Positions 37,728-47,692 of a stretch of 64,000 nucleotides of DNA are shown one piece after another (position 1 is the first letter of the stretch; every line of letters begins with the position of its first letter). Source of the DNA: Rhodococcus rhodochrous. Its GTDB lineage: Bacteria; Actinomycetota; Actinomycetes; Mycobacteriales; Mycobacteriaceae. The position numbers and the translations under genes are program-made. The DNA lies in assembly GCF_014854695.1 (NCBI RefSeq), contig NZ_CP027557.1:1-64000 (forward strand), given 5' to 3'. The notes under the pieces were generated by a model. That model had not been told where the DNA came from. It saw only the letters and a list, made by a program, of their open reading frames with translations, and made no database searches.

Positions 37728-39292
37728 GACGTTCCTTGGTTGTTCGTACCGTTGCTGGTTCCGGATGAATTGTCGTCCCCTCCACCGGCGGCCTCGGGGT
37801 CGGTCTCGTCGTCGCCGTCACCCTCCGCGCCGCCCGTGCCGCCGTCGCCGCCACCCGTGTCCTCCGCTGTGGTGGTCGTCGCCGTCGTCGTGGTCGGGAC
37901 CGTCGTGGTGGTGGGCGGTTGCGTCGTGGTCGGCTCGGTCGTCGGCTCCACCGTGGTCGTCGGCGGCTGCGTCGTCGTCGTGGTCGGAGGGGGTGTGAAG
38001 GTCTCCGTCTCGACGGGCGGCGGCAGCGGCACGAACGTCGTCGTGGTGGTCAGCGGCGGACGGGTCGTCGTGGTGGTCGCGCGGGTCGTGGTGAGCTGCG
38101 TCGTCGGCGACGGAGCGCGCGGGGTCTCCTCGTCGTCGCCGCCCAACAGCACGATTCCCAGAGTGACCAGGGCGAGCACGACTGCCGCACCTGCGGCCCA
38201 GGCCAGCGCTGTGGGACTCGGCGACCGTCGTCCGTCGTCGTCGGCGGGCACTCCCGCAGTCGGTGGACCTGCCACCGGCGGACGGCCGGCGGTCGGCGGC
38301 TGGGCCGAGCGGGGAACCGACGAATAGGCCGTCTGGTCGTACTGCGTCGGGTGCAGGGCACGGGTCGAGGACGTGTGGGCCGTCGTCCCGGGCACGCCGG
38401 GCGGAAGCACCCGGTTGGCGCTGGTCACCGGCGGCACGTTGCCGGGCGGGGGCACGGGCCGTCCGGACCGCACCGCAGCGACGGCGTTGGCGAACTCGCC
38501 GCCGTTCGAATAGCGGTAGGCGGGGTCCTTCGACATCGCGATCTCGATGAGTTCGCGCACCTCGGGCGGAAGATCCGTCGGCAGCGGCGCCGGGGTCTCC
38601 TGGACGTGCTTCATCGCGACCGTCACGACGCTGTCGCCGAGGAACGGACGTCGGCCCGACAGCACCTCGTAGCCGACGACGGCCAGCGAGTACACATCGC
38701 TCGCGGACGTCGCCTCCTGGCCCAGTGCCTGCTCGGGAGCGATGTACTGCGCGGTGCCCATCACCATGCCGGTGCGGGTGACCGGGGAGGCGTCGACCGC
38801 CTTCGCGATACCGAAGTCGGTGATCTTCACCTGGCCCGTCGGGGTGATGAGGATGTTGCCCGGCTTGACGTCGCGGTGCACCACGCCGGCGTTGTGGGCG
38901 GCCTGCAAGGCGCGTCCGGTCTGCTCGAGCATGTCGAGCGCATGCGGCAGCGACAGGCGTCCGAGCCGCGACAGGACGGCGTTGAGCGGTTCGCCGTGGA
39001 CGAGTTCCATCACGAGATAGGCGATGGACTGGCCTTCGGCGTCGGTGGTCTCGCCGTAGTCGAACACCCCGGCGATGCCGGGATGGTTGAGCTGGGCGGT
39101 GGTGCGGGCCTCGAAGCGAAACCGGGCGAGGAAGTCCTCGTCGCCGGACAACTCGGCCTTGAGGACCTTCACCGCGACCCGCCGGTCGAGCCGGGTGTCG
39201 AGTCCTTCCCACACCTGACCCATTCCGCCGGTCGCGATGAGTCGCTGGAGACGGTAACGGTCGGCGATCATGGCGCCGCTGCTCAGAGCCAT
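37724..39292 (-). CDS. pknA: Serine/threonine protein kinase PknA with a Thr-rich extracellular tail
   Basis: A 522-aa kinase with ATP Lys42 (VAVKVL), [17 protein letters not shown], an activation loop with [12 protein letters not shown] and one TM helix (about 363-387). PknA phosphorylates division and cell wall proteins together with PknB. The outer tail of about 135 residues is dominated by Thr and Pro runs, then Gly/Asp/Asn; such tails are often O-mannosylated in actinobacteria. It is longer than the M. tuberculosis protein (431 aa), mostly because of this tail. Confidence 0.97.
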   Translation of the reverse strand: MALSSGAMIADRYRLQRLIATGGMGQVWEGLDTRLDRRVAVKVLKAELSGDEDFLARFRFEARTTAQLNHPGIAGVFDYGETTDAEGQSIAYLVMELVHGEPLNAVLSRLGRLSLPHALDMLEQTGRALQAAHNAGVVHRDVKPGNILITPTGQVKITDFGIAKAVDASPVTRTGMVMGTAQYIAPEQALGQEATSASDVYSLAVVGYEVLSGRRPFLGDSVVTVAMKHVQETPAPLPTDLPPEVRELIEIAMSKDPAYRYSNGGEFANAVAAVRSGRPVPPPGNVPPVTSANRVLPPGVPGTTAHTSSTRALHPTQYDQTAYSSVPRSAQPPTAGRPPVAGPPTAGVPADDDGRRSPSPTALAWAAGAAVVLALVTLGIVLLGGDDEETPRAPSPTTQLTTTRATTTTTRPPLTTTTTFVPLPPPVETETFTPPPTTTTTQPPTTTVEPTTEPTTTQPPTTTTVPTTTTATTTTAEDTGGGDGGTGGAEGDGDDETDPEAAGGGDDNSSGTSNGTNNQGTS

Positions 39293-39293
39293 G

Positions 39294-40778
39294 TCAGCCT
39301 CCCTGTAATCCGGCCGAGATGACGGCCCGTCCGATCGGGGCGGCCACCGAGCCGCCGGTCGCGGCGAGAGCTCGGTCGCCGCCGTCCTCCACGATCACCG
39401 CGACGGCGATGCGGGGTTGTTGTGCAGGTGCGAATGCGATGTACCAGGTGTGCGGCGGGGTGTTCCGCGGATCGTTGCCGTGTTCCGCGGTGCCCGTCTT
39501 CGACGCGATCTGCACGCCCTGGATGGCACCGCCACCGCCGGCATTGTTCTCGGCACCGATCATCAGGTCGGTGAGGGTCGCCGAGACCTCCGGCGAGATC
39601 GCCTGGCCCAGCGATTCGGGCTTGGTCTCCTCGAGCACCGTCAGGTCGGGTCCCTGCCGACGGTCGACGAGATACGGCTTCATGCGCACCCCGCCGTTTG
39701 CGATGGTCGCGGCGATCGACGCGTTCTGCAACGGAGTGAGGGCCACATCACGCTGGCCGATGCTCGACTGGCCGAGTGCCGCGCCGTCCGGGATGGGCCC
39801 GACGGTGCTCGCCGCGACGGGCAGCGGCACGTCGAGGGTCTCGCCGATGCCGAGCTTCTCGGCCTGCGAGACCAGGGCCTCGCGTCCGTCGTCGATGCCC
39901 ATCTCGACGAAGGCCGTGTTGCACGACCGCGCGAAGGCCTCCCGCAGCGTCACCGTCGGTGCGTCGCCGCACGCCGCTCCGCCGTAGTTCTCGAGGGTCG
40001 TCGCGGTGTCGGGCAGGGTGATCTGCGGTGCCGCGGTGAACTGCGTGTCGGGGGTGACGCCGTTCTCGAGCGCCGCCGCCGTCACGACGACCTTGAAGGT
40101 CGAGCCCGGAGGGTAGGTCTGGGAGATCGCACGGTTGAGCATCGGCTTCTCGGGATCGGCGTTGAGCTCGTCCCAGGCCTGTGAGGTCGCGGCACCGTCG
40201 TGTCCCGACAACCGGTTGGGGTCGTAGCTCGGAGTGCTCACCATCCCGAGGATCCTGCCGGTGCTCGGTTCGATCGCGACCACCGAGCCCGTGTAACCCT
40301 TCGAGGTCAGCTCGTCGTAGGCCACCTGCTGAACGACCGGATCGATCGTGGACACGACGTTTCCGCCGCGCGGGTTGCGGCCCGACACCAGGTCGAACAG
40401 GCGACGTCCGAACAGCAGGTTGTCGGAACCGTTGAGCAGCGAATCCTCGGACCGCTCGAGTCCGGTGCTGCCGTACTGCATCGAGTAGAAACCGGTCACC
40501 GGCGCGTAGGCCAGCGGGCTCATCGGCTGGGTCGGCGGCGCCGGGTATTCGCGCAGGTACTTGTAGCGGCTGTCGGTGGGCACCGACACCGCGAGAGCCT
40601 GACCGGCCGCGACGATCTGTCCGCGCTGACGGGAGTACTCGTCGATCAGCACACGCGAGTTGCGCGGATCGGTGCGGAGATCGTCGGCCTTGATGACCTG
40701 CACGTAGGTGGCGTTTGCGAGCAGCGCGACGACCATGAACATCACGGCCATCGCGACCTTGCGGAGCGGACCGTTCAT
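39294..40778 (-). CDS. pbpA: Penicillin-binding protein 2-type transpeptidase PbpA
   Basis: The 494-aa class B PBP cross-links septal or polar peptidoglycan. An N-terminal anchor (about residues 8-25) is followed by a dimerisation domain and a transpeptidase domain with SxxK (GSTFK), SxN (SCN in FARSCNTAF) and KTGT (IASKTGTAE). It overlaps rodA by four bases, so polymerase and cross-linker are made together. In M. tuberculosis PbpA is a PknB target. Confidence 0.96.
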   Translation of the reverse strand: MNGPLRKVAMAVMFMVVALLANATYVQVIKADDLRTDPRNSRVLIDEYSRQRGQIVAAGQALAVSVPTDSRYKYLREYPAPPTQPMSPLAYAPVTGFYSMQYGSTGLERSEDSLLNGSDNLLFGRRLFDLVSGRNPRGGNVVSTIDPVVQQVAYDELTSKGYTGSVVAIEPSTGRILGMVSTPSYDPNRLSGHDGAATSQAWDELNADPEKPMLNRAISQTYPPGSTFKVVVTAAALENGVTPDTQFTAAPQITLPDTATTLENYGGAACGDAPTVTLREAFARSCNTAFVEMGIDDGREALVSQAEKLGIGETLDVPLPVAASTVGPIPDGAALGQSSIGQRDVALTPLQNASIAATIANGGVRMKPYLVDRRQGPDLTVLEETKPESLGQAISPEVSATLTDLMIGAENNAGGGGAIQGVQIASKTGTAEHGNDPRNTPPHTWYIAFAPAQQPRIAVAVIVEDGGDRALAATGGSVAAPIGRAVISAGLQGG

Positions 40779-42223
40779 TCGCGCCCCATCATTTCCGTCT
40801 TGGCCTCGGCGATCGGCGTGGGCGCCTTCTTACGGGGGATCGCGGGTTGGCGGGCAGCGTGCGAGATCTTCATCAACAGAGCCAGGAGCAGATAGTTTGC
40901 GAGCAGCGACGAACCACCGTAGGACACGAACGGTGTGGTCAGGCCGGTCAGGGGGATCAACTTCGTGACACCGCCGACCACCACGAACAGCTGGACGGCG
41001 AGGGTGAACGACAGGCCGGCGGCGAGCAGCTTGCCGAAGCTGTCGCGCACCGCCAGCGCCGTGCGCATGCCGCGGACGACGAGGATCAGGAACAACAGCA
41101 GGATGGCGGCCAGACCGATCAGGCCGAGTTCCTCACCGATCGCGGCGACGATGAAGTCGGTCTTCGCGAACGGCACCTGCCCCGGCCGTCCGCTGCCCAG
41201 GCCGGTGCCGGCGACTCCGCCGGTCGCGAGACCGAACAGCGACTGGGAGATCTGGTAGCCGGTGTTGTTGTAGTCGGCGAGTGGATCGAGCCAGGTCTCC
41301 ACACGCACCCGCACGTGACCGAACATCTGGTACGCCGCGTAGAAACCGACGGCGAGCAGCGAGAATCCGATGATCAGCCAGCCGACGCGTTCGGTCGCGA
41401 TGTAGAGCATCACCAGCACGGTGGTGAACAGCAGCAGCGACGTGCCGAGGTCCTTCTCGAAGACCATCACACCGATCGAGATGATCCAGGCCGCCAGGAT
41501 CGGGCCGAGATCGCGGGCACGGGGGAAATCCATCCCCAGGAAGTGCTTGCCCGCGGTGGTGAACAGATCGCGTTTCGCCACGAGGACCGATGCGAAGAAG
41601 ATGATCAGCAGGATCTTCGCGAACTCACCGGGCTGGATGCTGAAACCGGGCAGCCGGATCCAGATCTTGGCGCCGTTGACCTCGGAGAACCTGCTCGGCA
41701 GCAGGGCCGGGATCGCGAGTGCGATGAGGCCGATGAGACCGAGCGTGTAGCTGAACCGCGCGAGCAGGCGGTAGTCGTGCAGGAACACGAGCACGACGAT
41801 GAACAGCGCAATGCCGAGCGCCGTCCACAGCACCTGCTGCGTCGCATCGGGCGACGGCGGCGGCAGGCCCATGTAGCGGGCGTTCTCCTGATCGGACAGG
41901 TCGAGCCGGTGGATGAGCACGAGTCCGAGACCGTTGAGCAGCGCGACGATCGGCAACAGCAGGGGATCGGCGTACTTCGCGAAGCGCCGGACCGCGAGAT
42001 GCGCGGCGAGGAACAGCGCCGCGAAGGTCGCCCCGTACTTGAGCAGGTCGAGGGTCAGCGCCTGCTCCATCGAGACCTCGACGAGCATGAGCGACACGGT
42101 CGTGACACCGATGGCCGCGATGATCAGAGCCAATTCGGTGTTGCGCCGGGTCGACTGGACGGGAGCCGGGGCGAAACCTCCCGGAGGGCTCGGGAAGGCC
42201 CCCACACCATGGGACACCGACAT
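40775..42223 (-). CDS. rodA: SEDS peptidoglycan polymerase RodA/FtsW family
   Basis: A 482-aa protein with about ten to twelve TM helices. SEDS motifs seen are FSIQPGEFAKILLIIFFA and the lipid II polymerisation region ending in VTKLIPLTGLTTPFVSYGGSSLLANY. It polymerises glycan chains with its cognate PBP, here the overlapping pbpA. The N-terminus is extended and Pro-rich. The start shares one base with the pstP stop. Confidence 0.96.
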   Translation of the reverse strand: MSVSHGVGAFPSPPGGFAPAPVQSTRRNTELALIIAAIGVTTVSLMLVEVSMEQALTLDLLKYGATFAALFLAAHLAVRRFAKYADPLLLPIVALLNGLGLVLIHRLDLSDQENARYMGLPPPSPDATQQVLWTALGIALFIVVLVFLHDYRLLARFSYTLGLIGLIALAIPALLPSRFSEVNGAKIWIRLPGFSIQPGEFAKILLIIFFASVLVAKRDLFTTAGKHFLGMDFPRARDLGPILAAWIISIGVMVFEKDLGTSLLLFTTVLVMLYIATERVGWLIIGFSLLAVGFYAAYQMFGHVRVRVETWLDPLADYNNTGYQISQSLFGLATGGVAGTGLGSGRPGQVPFAKTDFIVAAIGEELGLIGLAAILLLFLILVVRGMRTALAVRDSFGKLLAAGLSFTLAVQLFVVVGGVTKLIPLTGLTTPFVSYGGSSLLANYLLLALLMKISHAARQPAIPRKKAPTPIAEAKTEMMGRE

Positions 42224-43815
42224 CAGGCGCCCACCCTGCAGTTCTGACCGGGGATCTGGGGCGCGGGCTCGGGAGCCGGCTCCATGTTCGGAGCGGGTTC
42301 GCCGGGAGTCGGCTCGCCGGGAGTCGGCTCGCCGGGCTGTGGCTCACCGGGCTGGGGTTCACCGGGCTGGGGTTCACCGGGGAGCGGTTCGCCGGGCTGG
42401 GAGGCCGGTGCCGGTTCGCCCGGCTGCGGCTCACCGGGCGCCGGGGGCTGCACCGCGGGTGTCTCGGTGGGCTGGGTGCCGTTCGGTCCGGGAGCCGGCG
42501 TCGGCTCTCCCGGACCGGGGGCCGGTGTGCCGGGCGTGGGCTCGGGTTCCTCCGGGGTGCACACCGGCAGCAGGTCCAGTTCGGCGAGCCGCTGCATCTG
42601 TTCGCGGGTGTCGTCGAGCGACCCCGACGGAAGACCGGCACGAACCTGTTCGCGGGCGGCGGGCCACAGATCGTCGACGAGCATCACCCGGCACGACGCG
42701 CTGGCGGGGTCGACGAGCGTGAGGTCGCCCTCGTCGGTGATGCACCCGACGCGCGCGGGCTCCTGCAGGGAATAGCCGAAGACGTCGCCGGGGATGCCGC
42801 GCAGCACGGTCACACGACCGTCGTCGGCGCCGACGTAGTAGTTGTTGCGGATCAACTGACGGCCGACGAACAGACCGCCGACCAGCACTGCGATCACCAC
42901 TATGGCGGCGACGGGCCACCACAGGCGGCTGCGCTTCTTCTTCGGCTCGGGCTCCGGAGCCTTGTTGATGACCCGCTTGGGGGTGGCGCGCGGCGGTCGC
43001 ATCGCAGCGGCGCGACCCGCTGCGGTATTCGGCGGGGGAGTGTCCTCGTCGTCGTCCGCCGATGCCGCACCGGCAACGATGGGATGCGACTGGCCGTAGT
43101 CGAGATCGATCACGTCGGCGACGACGACAGTGACGTTGTCGGGACCGCCGCTGCGCAGTGCCAGCTCGATGAGCCGGTCGGCGCACTCGTCGTGCGTGCC
43201 CTGCCGCATGGTGTCGGCGATCGTCTCGTCGCTGACGACGTCGGACAGGCCGTCGGAGCACACGAGATAACGGTCGCCGGCGCGGGCCTCGCGCACGGTG
43301 AGCGTCGGTTCGACCTCGCTGCCCGTCAGCGCGCGCATGATCAACGACCGCTGCGGGTGCGTGTGCGCCTGCTCGGGGGTGATGCGGCCCTCGTCGACGA
43401 GCGACTGCACAAAGGTGTCGTCGCGGGTGATCTGGGTGAGCTGACCGTCGCGCAGAAGGTAGGCGCGGGAGTCGCCGATGTGCGCGAGGCCGAGCTTGCT
43501 ACCGGCGAACAGGATGGCCGTGAGCGTCGTGCCCATACCGTCGAGTTCGGGCTCCTCCTCCACCTGGTCGGCGATCGAGGCGTTGCCTTCGCGGACGGCC
43601 GCGGCGAGCTTGCCGAGAAGGTCGCCGCCCGGCTCGTCGTCGTCGAGGTGGGCGAGCGCCGCGATCATCAGTTGCGAGGCGACCTCGCCGGCTGCGTGGC
43701 CGCCCATGCCGTCGGCGAGGGCGAGCAGGCGGGCACCGGCGTAGACGGAGTCCTCGTTGTTGGAGCGCACGAGGCCGCGGTCGCTGCGGGCGGCATATCG
43801 GAGTACGAGGGTCAC
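42223..43815 (-). CDS. pstP: PP2C-family Ser/Thr phosphatase PstP with a long extracellular repeat tail
   Basis: The 530-aa phosphatase opposes PknA and PknB. PP2C motifs are SDRGLVRSNNEDS, LADGMGGHAAGE, HIGDSRAYL, CSDGLSD and GGPDNVTVV, with all metal-binding Asp present. A TM helix follows about residue 300 (PVAAIVVIAVLVGGLFVG). The outer domain includes two Cys and ends in about 90 residues of PxPGEP repeats. The repeats make it slightly longer than M. tuberculosis PstP (514 aa). It overlaps fhaB by four bases. Confidence 0.96.
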   Translation of the reverse strand: MTLVLRYAARSDRGLVRSNNEDSVYAGARLLALADGMGGHAAGEVASQLMIAALAHLDDDEPGGDLLGKLAAAVREGNASIADQVEEEPELDGMGTTLTAILFAGSKLGLAHIGDSRAYLLRDGQLTQITRDDTFVQSLVDEGRITPEQAHTHPQRSLIMRALTGSEVEPTLTVREARAGDRYLVCSDGLSDVVSDETIADTMRQGTHDECADRLIELALRSGGPDNVTVVVADVIDLDYGQSHPIVAGAASADDDEDTPPPNTAAGRAAAMRPPRATPKRVINKAPEPEPKKKRSRLWWPVAAIVVIAVLVGGLFVGRQLIRNNYYVGADDGRVTVLRGIPGDVFGYSLQEPARVGCITDEGDLTLVDPASASCRVMLVDDLWPAAREQVRAGLPSGSLDDTREQMQRLAELDLLPVCTPEEPEPTPGTPAPGPGEPTPAPGPNGTQPTETPAVQPPAPGEPQPGEPAPASQPGEPLPGEPQPGEPQPGEPQPGEPTPGEPTPGEPAPNMEPAPEPAPQIPGQNCRVGA

Positions 43816-44273
43816 GGGCGGAGCTCGATCACGGTCTTGCCCACCCGGACCGGGGTTCCGAGCGGGACACGGACAGCGGTGGTGACCTTCGCGCGGTCGA
43901 GATACGTGCCGTTCGTCGACCCCAGGTCTTCGACGTACCAGTCGGAACCTCGCGGCGACAGGCGTGCGTGGCGCGTGGACGCGTAGTCGTCGGTCAGCAC
44001 GAGTGTGGAGTCGTCGGCACGGCCGATGAGAACCGGTTGGGTGCCGAGCGTGATCCTCGTGCCGGCCAGCGCGCCCTGCGTGACCACCAGATACTTGGCG
44101 GTCTTGTTACGGCTCAGCGTCGGCAGCACCGACTGCTTGGGGGAGTAACGCGGGAGCGGTCGCGCGGCACCGGCGTAGATGTCGGACCGGAGCGTGCGCA
44201 ACACCGCCCATACGAACAACCACAGCAGGAGGAGGAATCCCGCTCGGGTCAGCTGCAGAATCAGCCCCTGCAC
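43812..44273 (-). CDS. fhaB: FHA domain membrane protein FhaB (FipA)
   Basis: The 153-aa protein has an N-terminal TM helix (about residues 8-24) and a C-terminal FHA domain (about 80-150) with GRADDSTLVLTDDYASTRHARL and the phosphothreonine-binding [11 protein letters not shown]. The GTG at 44273 follows GGAGG and aligns with M. tuberculosis FhaB (MQGLxLQLTRAGF). FipA is a PknA target linked to FtsZ and FtsQ at the septum. It is the second gene of the operon. Confidence 0.96.
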   Translation of the reverse strand: MQGLILQLTRAGFLLLLWLFVWAVLRTLRSDIYAGAARPLPRYSPKQSVLPTLSRNKTAKYLVVTQGALAGTRITLGTQPVLIGRADDSTLVLTDDYASTRHARLSPRGSDWYVEDLGSTNGTYLDRAKVTTAVRVPLGTPVRVGKTVIELRP

Positions 44274-44427
44274 GGTGCATCCTCCTTCGGGGTAGTCGAC
44301 CGGTCGTGTTCCTGGTCGTGCGGTCACTCACAATACGGACACCGGACGACTCCATGCAGCGTCCGACGCGCTGTCACACGCGTCGGACGGTATGAACGGG
44401 TCCGGTCGGTCCTTCGATACCGGCTGA

Positions 44428-45744
44428 TCAGAGGATGCGCACGAGGATTTCGGAATGCCCGGCGCGAATCACGTCACCATCGGCGAGCTGCCAGTCCTGC
44501 ACCGAGGCGCCGTTGACCGTCGTGCCGTTCGTCGACCCGAGATCGGAGAGCATCGCGACCTGGCCGTCCCAGCGGATGTCGATGTGGCGACGCGAGACGC
44601 CGGTGTCGGGCAGGCGGAACTGTGCGTCCTGGCCGCGGCCGATGATGTTGCTGCCCTCTCGGAGCTGGTAGTAGCGACCGCTGCCGTCCTCGAGCTGGAG
44701 CGTCGCGGTCAGCACCCGACCGGCAGTCGGAGACTGGTAGCCGCCCTGCTGGTAGCCCTGATCGTAACCGGGAGCCGCGGCGGCGTAACCCTGGTCGTAG
44801 CCGCCCTGCTGCGCGCCGTACTGCTGGTCGTAACCCGGCTTTGCGTAGCTCTGCTGACCGTAGGCCTGCTGATCGTAGCCGCCCTGCTGGTAACCCTGGT
44901 CCTGGTAACCCTGGTCGTAACCGGGCTGCGCGTAACCCTGCTGGCCGTACGCCTGCTGGTCGTAGCCACCCTGCTGCGGATAGTCGTGGCCGTAGTCCTG
45001 GCTGTACGCCTGCGGCTGGGCGCCCTGGGCACCGTAGGCCTGCTGGTCGTAACCGCTCTGGTCGTAGCCGCCCTGTTGGTAGTCCTGCTCGCTGTAGGCC
45101 TGGCCGTACGCCTGCTGGTCGTAACCACCCTGCTGGTCGTAGCCGCCCTGAGCCTGGTCGTAGCCGGCGTTGCCGTAGCCCTGGTTGTAGCGCTGCTCCT
45201 GGCCGACGTGCGCGTGACCGTTGCGTGCGTACTGCGGTTCCGCCTCGGCGGGGTCACGGCTGGGGTCGTAGCCGGGGTTCTGCGTCATTGGGCCAGCTCC
45301 TGGTTCAGAGGTCACGGGTGGGCGGTTCTGTGGGTTCCGCGGTGACGGAGCACGCGTCGCTGAGCGCCCCGCATCGGGATCTACCGAGCCGCGAGTCCGG
45401 AACTGCCCGGTGTGCAGTGCCGACGACGACTCGAAGACGACTTGGATCTCACCGTATGTCTGCCATCCCTGTTCTCGGATGAAGTCCTCAAGGTGACGGG
45501 AGAATGCCTTCACAGTCAAGTCCCGATCCGCTGCGAGGGCGTCGTGATCGGTTTCGCTGATCGTGATGACGTAGTGATTGGGGGCGAGCATGTGGCCCCG
45601 ATCGAGCTGTTGGACGCCGTCCGTTGCCTCCTGCTGCAGCGCCGCCTCGACTTCCTGGGGCACGACGCCGCCCCCGAACACGCGGGCGAAAGCGTCGCCG
45701 ATCGCGGCCTGGAGTTTGCGCTCGAAGCGCTGGGCAATACCCAT
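44428..45744 (-). CDS. fhaA: FHA domain protein FhaA with a Tyr/Gln/Gly low-complexity region
   Basis: The 438-aa first gene of the operon has an N-terminal DUF3662 domain (about residues 1-120, [20 protein letters not shown]). A low-complexity linker of about 150 residues follows (about 182-334), built of [14 protein letters not shown] repeats, and then a C-terminal FHA domain (about 345-438, SRRHIDIRW and [12 protein letters not shown]). In mycobacteria FhaA binds the MurJ pseudokinase domain and PknB. AAAGGGGG precedes ATG 45744. A 154-bp gap separates it from fhaB. Confidence 0.96.
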   Translation of the reverse strand: MGIAQRFERKLQAAIGDAFARVFGGGVVPQEVEAALQQEATDGVQQLDRGHMLAPNHYVITISETDHDALAADRDLTVKAFSRHLEDFIREQGWQTYGEIQVVFESSSALHTGQFRTRGSVDPDAGRSATRAPSPRNPQNRPPVTSEPGAGPMTQNPGYDPSRDPAEAEPQYARNGHAHVGQEQRYNQGYGNAGYDQAQGGYDQQGGYDQQAYGQAYSEQDYQQGGYDQSGYDQQAYGAQGAQPQAYSQDYGHDYPQQGGYDQQAYGQQGYAQPGYDQGYQDQGYQQGGYDQQAYGQQSYAKPGYDQQYGAQQGGYDQGYAAAAPGYDQGYQQGGYQSPTAGRVLTATLQLEDGSGRYYQLREGSNIIGRGQDAQFRLPDTGVSRRHIDIRWDGQVAMLSDLGSTNGTTVNGASVQDWQLADGDVIRAGHSEILVRIL

Positions 45745-45946
45745 GGCGACCCCCTTTCCGTACTCAGCGTGTCGCAATGCAGATCTCGTCACTGCATGGT
45801 ATCCACTTTTCCCCGGATTCGACCCTGCGGTATTCGGCACGTCTCCGACGGATGTGCTCGGCACTCGAACCGGCGGCGCTGGCAGCCCGCTGACCAGGCG
45901 AATAGTTGTTTGACTCCGGTGTGTGTTACTGTTTTCGGCGTTGCTC

Positions 45947-46029
45947 GGGCGAGTGGCGGAATGGCAGACGCGCTGGCTTCAGGTGCCAGTGTCCTTCGGG
46001 ACGTGGGGGTTCAAGTCCCCCTTCGCCCA
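45947..46029 (+). tRNA. tRNA-Leu (CAG anticodon)
   Basis: An 83-nt type II tRNA. Acceptor GGGCGAG pairs with TTCGCCC, anticodon stem CTGGC/GCCAG surrounds TTCAGGT (anticodon CAG), a variable arm TGTCCTTCGGGAC follows, and the T arm has GGTTCAAGTCC. It is divergent from fhaA, as leuT is in mycobacteria. Confidence 0.98.
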
Positions 46030-46055
46030 CAGTGTGCAGTTCCACGAACTGTGAC

Positions 46056-46095
46056 GGACGAGGTCACGAACTCTTCGGAGATCGTGACCTCGTCC
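46056..46095 (+). terminator. Terminator of tRNA-Leu
   Basis: A perfect 14-bp stem (GGACGAGGTCACGA with its complement) has a 12-base loop and is followed directly by TTTT. It starts 27 bp after the tRNA and also faces the end of the pentapeptide gene. Confidence 0.92.
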
Positions 46096-46135
46096 TTTTC
46101 GTCGTGGTCTTCCGGGCTGTCGGCCCTCCGGCCGG

Positions 46136-47023
46136 TCAGTCGCTCGGGTGCCGATCCGCGGTGAGGTCGACACGGATCTGTGGTACGGGCACGCTCGTGG
46201 GTACTCGGGTCCGTCGATTGCCGTGCGCGGCGGCGAGTTGTGGCCCGGTGAGATACAGGGCGAGGGACAGATCGGCGTCCTCCACCCACGCACCGCGCAG
46301 GTCCGCGCCGAGCAGATCGACGCCGGCGAGGTCGCATCCCCTGAGGTCGGCGCCGATCAGTACCGCGCCCCGCAGGTCGGCGCCGCACAATCGGTGGGCA
46401 CGTAGATCGGTTCCGGCGAGATCGGCGCCCGGGACCAGGTCCGGATGTATCCGCTCGTCGTCGGCGAAGTACGAAGCCCGTACCTCCGCGCTGACCTCCA
46501 TGAGGACCGGTCGAACGCGGGCGCGTATCTCGGCAATGTCGAGGGATTCGAGTTCGCCCACGCTCCGGCGGGTCAGGGATACAAGGGATGCGACGAGTTC
46601 CCGCGCGGTGTCCGCGGTTTCCGGATCGTAGGTGCGTTCCTGGGCCTCGAGCAGATGCCACATCATCTCGTGCAGCTCTTTCACGACGGCGAATGCCGAG
46701 AACATCCGGTCGCAGGTCTCGGATCGATCCTGCCGGCTCACACCGGCGAACAACCGCTGGGAGACGGCCTGGCCGGCACCGAAACAGTCGAAGACCGTGC
46801 AGCCGCGGAAGCCGCGGGACGGCAGCGTCTCATGGATGGTGCACGAGAAGCGCGCGTCGAGATGTCGGCACGGTGACCCGGCGAGCTTGTCCTCGGCGAA
46901 GTCCGAAGACCTCGTGAATCCGAAAGCCGTGCAACACAGTGCGAAGCAACGGCTGCAATCGCCCCGAAGGTCGGATCGGTGAACGATCGGTGATGGGGAC
47001 GAGTGACGTGATGGGGTGAGCAT
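46136..47023 (-). CDS. Cys-rich pentapeptide-repeat protein
   Basis: The 295-aa protein has a Cys/His-rich N-terminal third (CSRCFALCC, SPCRHLDARFSC, GCTVFDCFGAG; about eight Cys within 65 residues), a helical middle, and a pentapeptide solenoid near residues 185-255 with units such as GADLAGTDL, GADLRGAVL and GADLRGCDL. Pentapeptide proteins can mimic DNA (gyrase protection) or act as scaffolds. The Cys arrangement suggests bound metal. ATG 47023 gives MLTPSRHSS. No close named family is recognised. Confidence 0.85.
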   Translation of the reverse strand: MLTPSRHSSPSPIVHRSDLRGDCSRCFALCCTAFGFTRSSDFAEDKLAGSPCRHLDARFSCTIHETLPSRGFRGCTVFDCFGAGQAVSQRLFAGVSRQDRSETCDRMFSAFAVVKELHEMMWHLLEAQERTYDPETADTARELVASLVSLTRRSVGELESLDIAEIRARVRPVLMEVSAEVRASYFADDERIHPDLVPGADLAGTDLRAHRLCGADLRGAVLIGADLRGCDLAGVDLLGADLRGAWVEDADLSLALYLTGPQLAAAHGNRRTRVPTSVPVPQIRVDLTADRHPSD

Positions 47024-47251
47024 GTGAACTCCGAGAGTCGATTCCGATGCATGACGGGATCGGGGAACCCTGGCGCGGGTTCCCTCTCGGGGCACACAGA
47101 ATCACCGCCGCCTGCAGGCGCGGTTCGCGGATGGCGCGGGACATCCGTCTCACGGATACACGGTGCTGATCACTGGACACGAAAATACCAGCAGGCACGC
47201 GCGGTGTCAGCGGGCCGGACGGCTGTCGTCGAACCTGGGAAGACCCCGCGT

Positions 47252-47635
47252 TCAGACGCTCGCTTCGCGCGACCCCGCTTGCGTCAGGGTGAGGTGCAGC
47301 AACTCGCCGAGGGCGTCACGGCTACGCGTCAGGCAGGCGATCCGACCGTCGAGATCTTTGATCTCGCCGACGAGACGAGCAGCGAAATCTCTGTCGCACT
47401 TGTTCGTCCACGTTCCCTCGCGGTCGTCACGTTGCTCGAGGACGATCGCGACCAGCCGCGTGGGTACGCCCGAGGTGACGAGGTCGCGGATCAGCTTCGC
47501 GCGTGCCACGTCGTGGTCGGTGTAGTCGCGGTAACCGTTCGCACTCCGCTTCGGATGGATCAGGCCTTCCTGTTCGTAGTACCGCAGCATCCGGGTGCTG
47601 AGGCCGGTTCGCCGGGACAGCTCGCCGATTCGCAT
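47252..47635 (-). CDS. MerR family transcriptional regulator
   Basis: A 127-aa MerR protein with the wHTH MRIGELSRRTGLSTRMLRYYEQEGLIHPKRSANGYRDY and a short coiled-coil dimer helix. There is a Cys in the C-terminal part (TNKCDRDF) but not the CxxC or Cys-triad of metal sensors. It is divergent from the MFS gene, with a TTGACA-N4-TGTCAA dyad between the two starts. It probably activates or represses that exporter in response to an unknown drug-like compound. Confidence 0.92.
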   Translation of the reverse strand: MRIGELSRRTGLSTRMLRYYEQEGLIHPKRSANGYRDYTDHDVARAKLIRDLVTSGVPTRLVAIVLEQRDDREGTWTNKCDRDFAARLVGEIKDLDGRIACLTRSRDALGELLHLTLTQAGSREASV

Positions 47636-47660
47636 GACTCTCCCCGTTTCGGGCTTGACC

Positions 47661-47676
47661 TTGACACCGATGTCAA
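47661..47676. promoter_or_regulatory. MerR-type operator between regulator and MFS exporter
   Basis: TTGACA-CCGA-TGTCAA is a perfect 6-4-6 dyad within the 57-bp divergent gap, next to TTGACC (47655-47660). MerR-family activators bind such dyads inside a long promoter spacer. Confidence 0.8.
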
Positions 47677-47692
47677 CGTTCAGCATGGTGCC

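Noticed and set aside
45906-45932. tRNA-Leu promoter TTGTTT/TACTGT
   Set aside because: The spacer is only 15 bp and alternative pairs fit no better, so a defined promoter is not supported.
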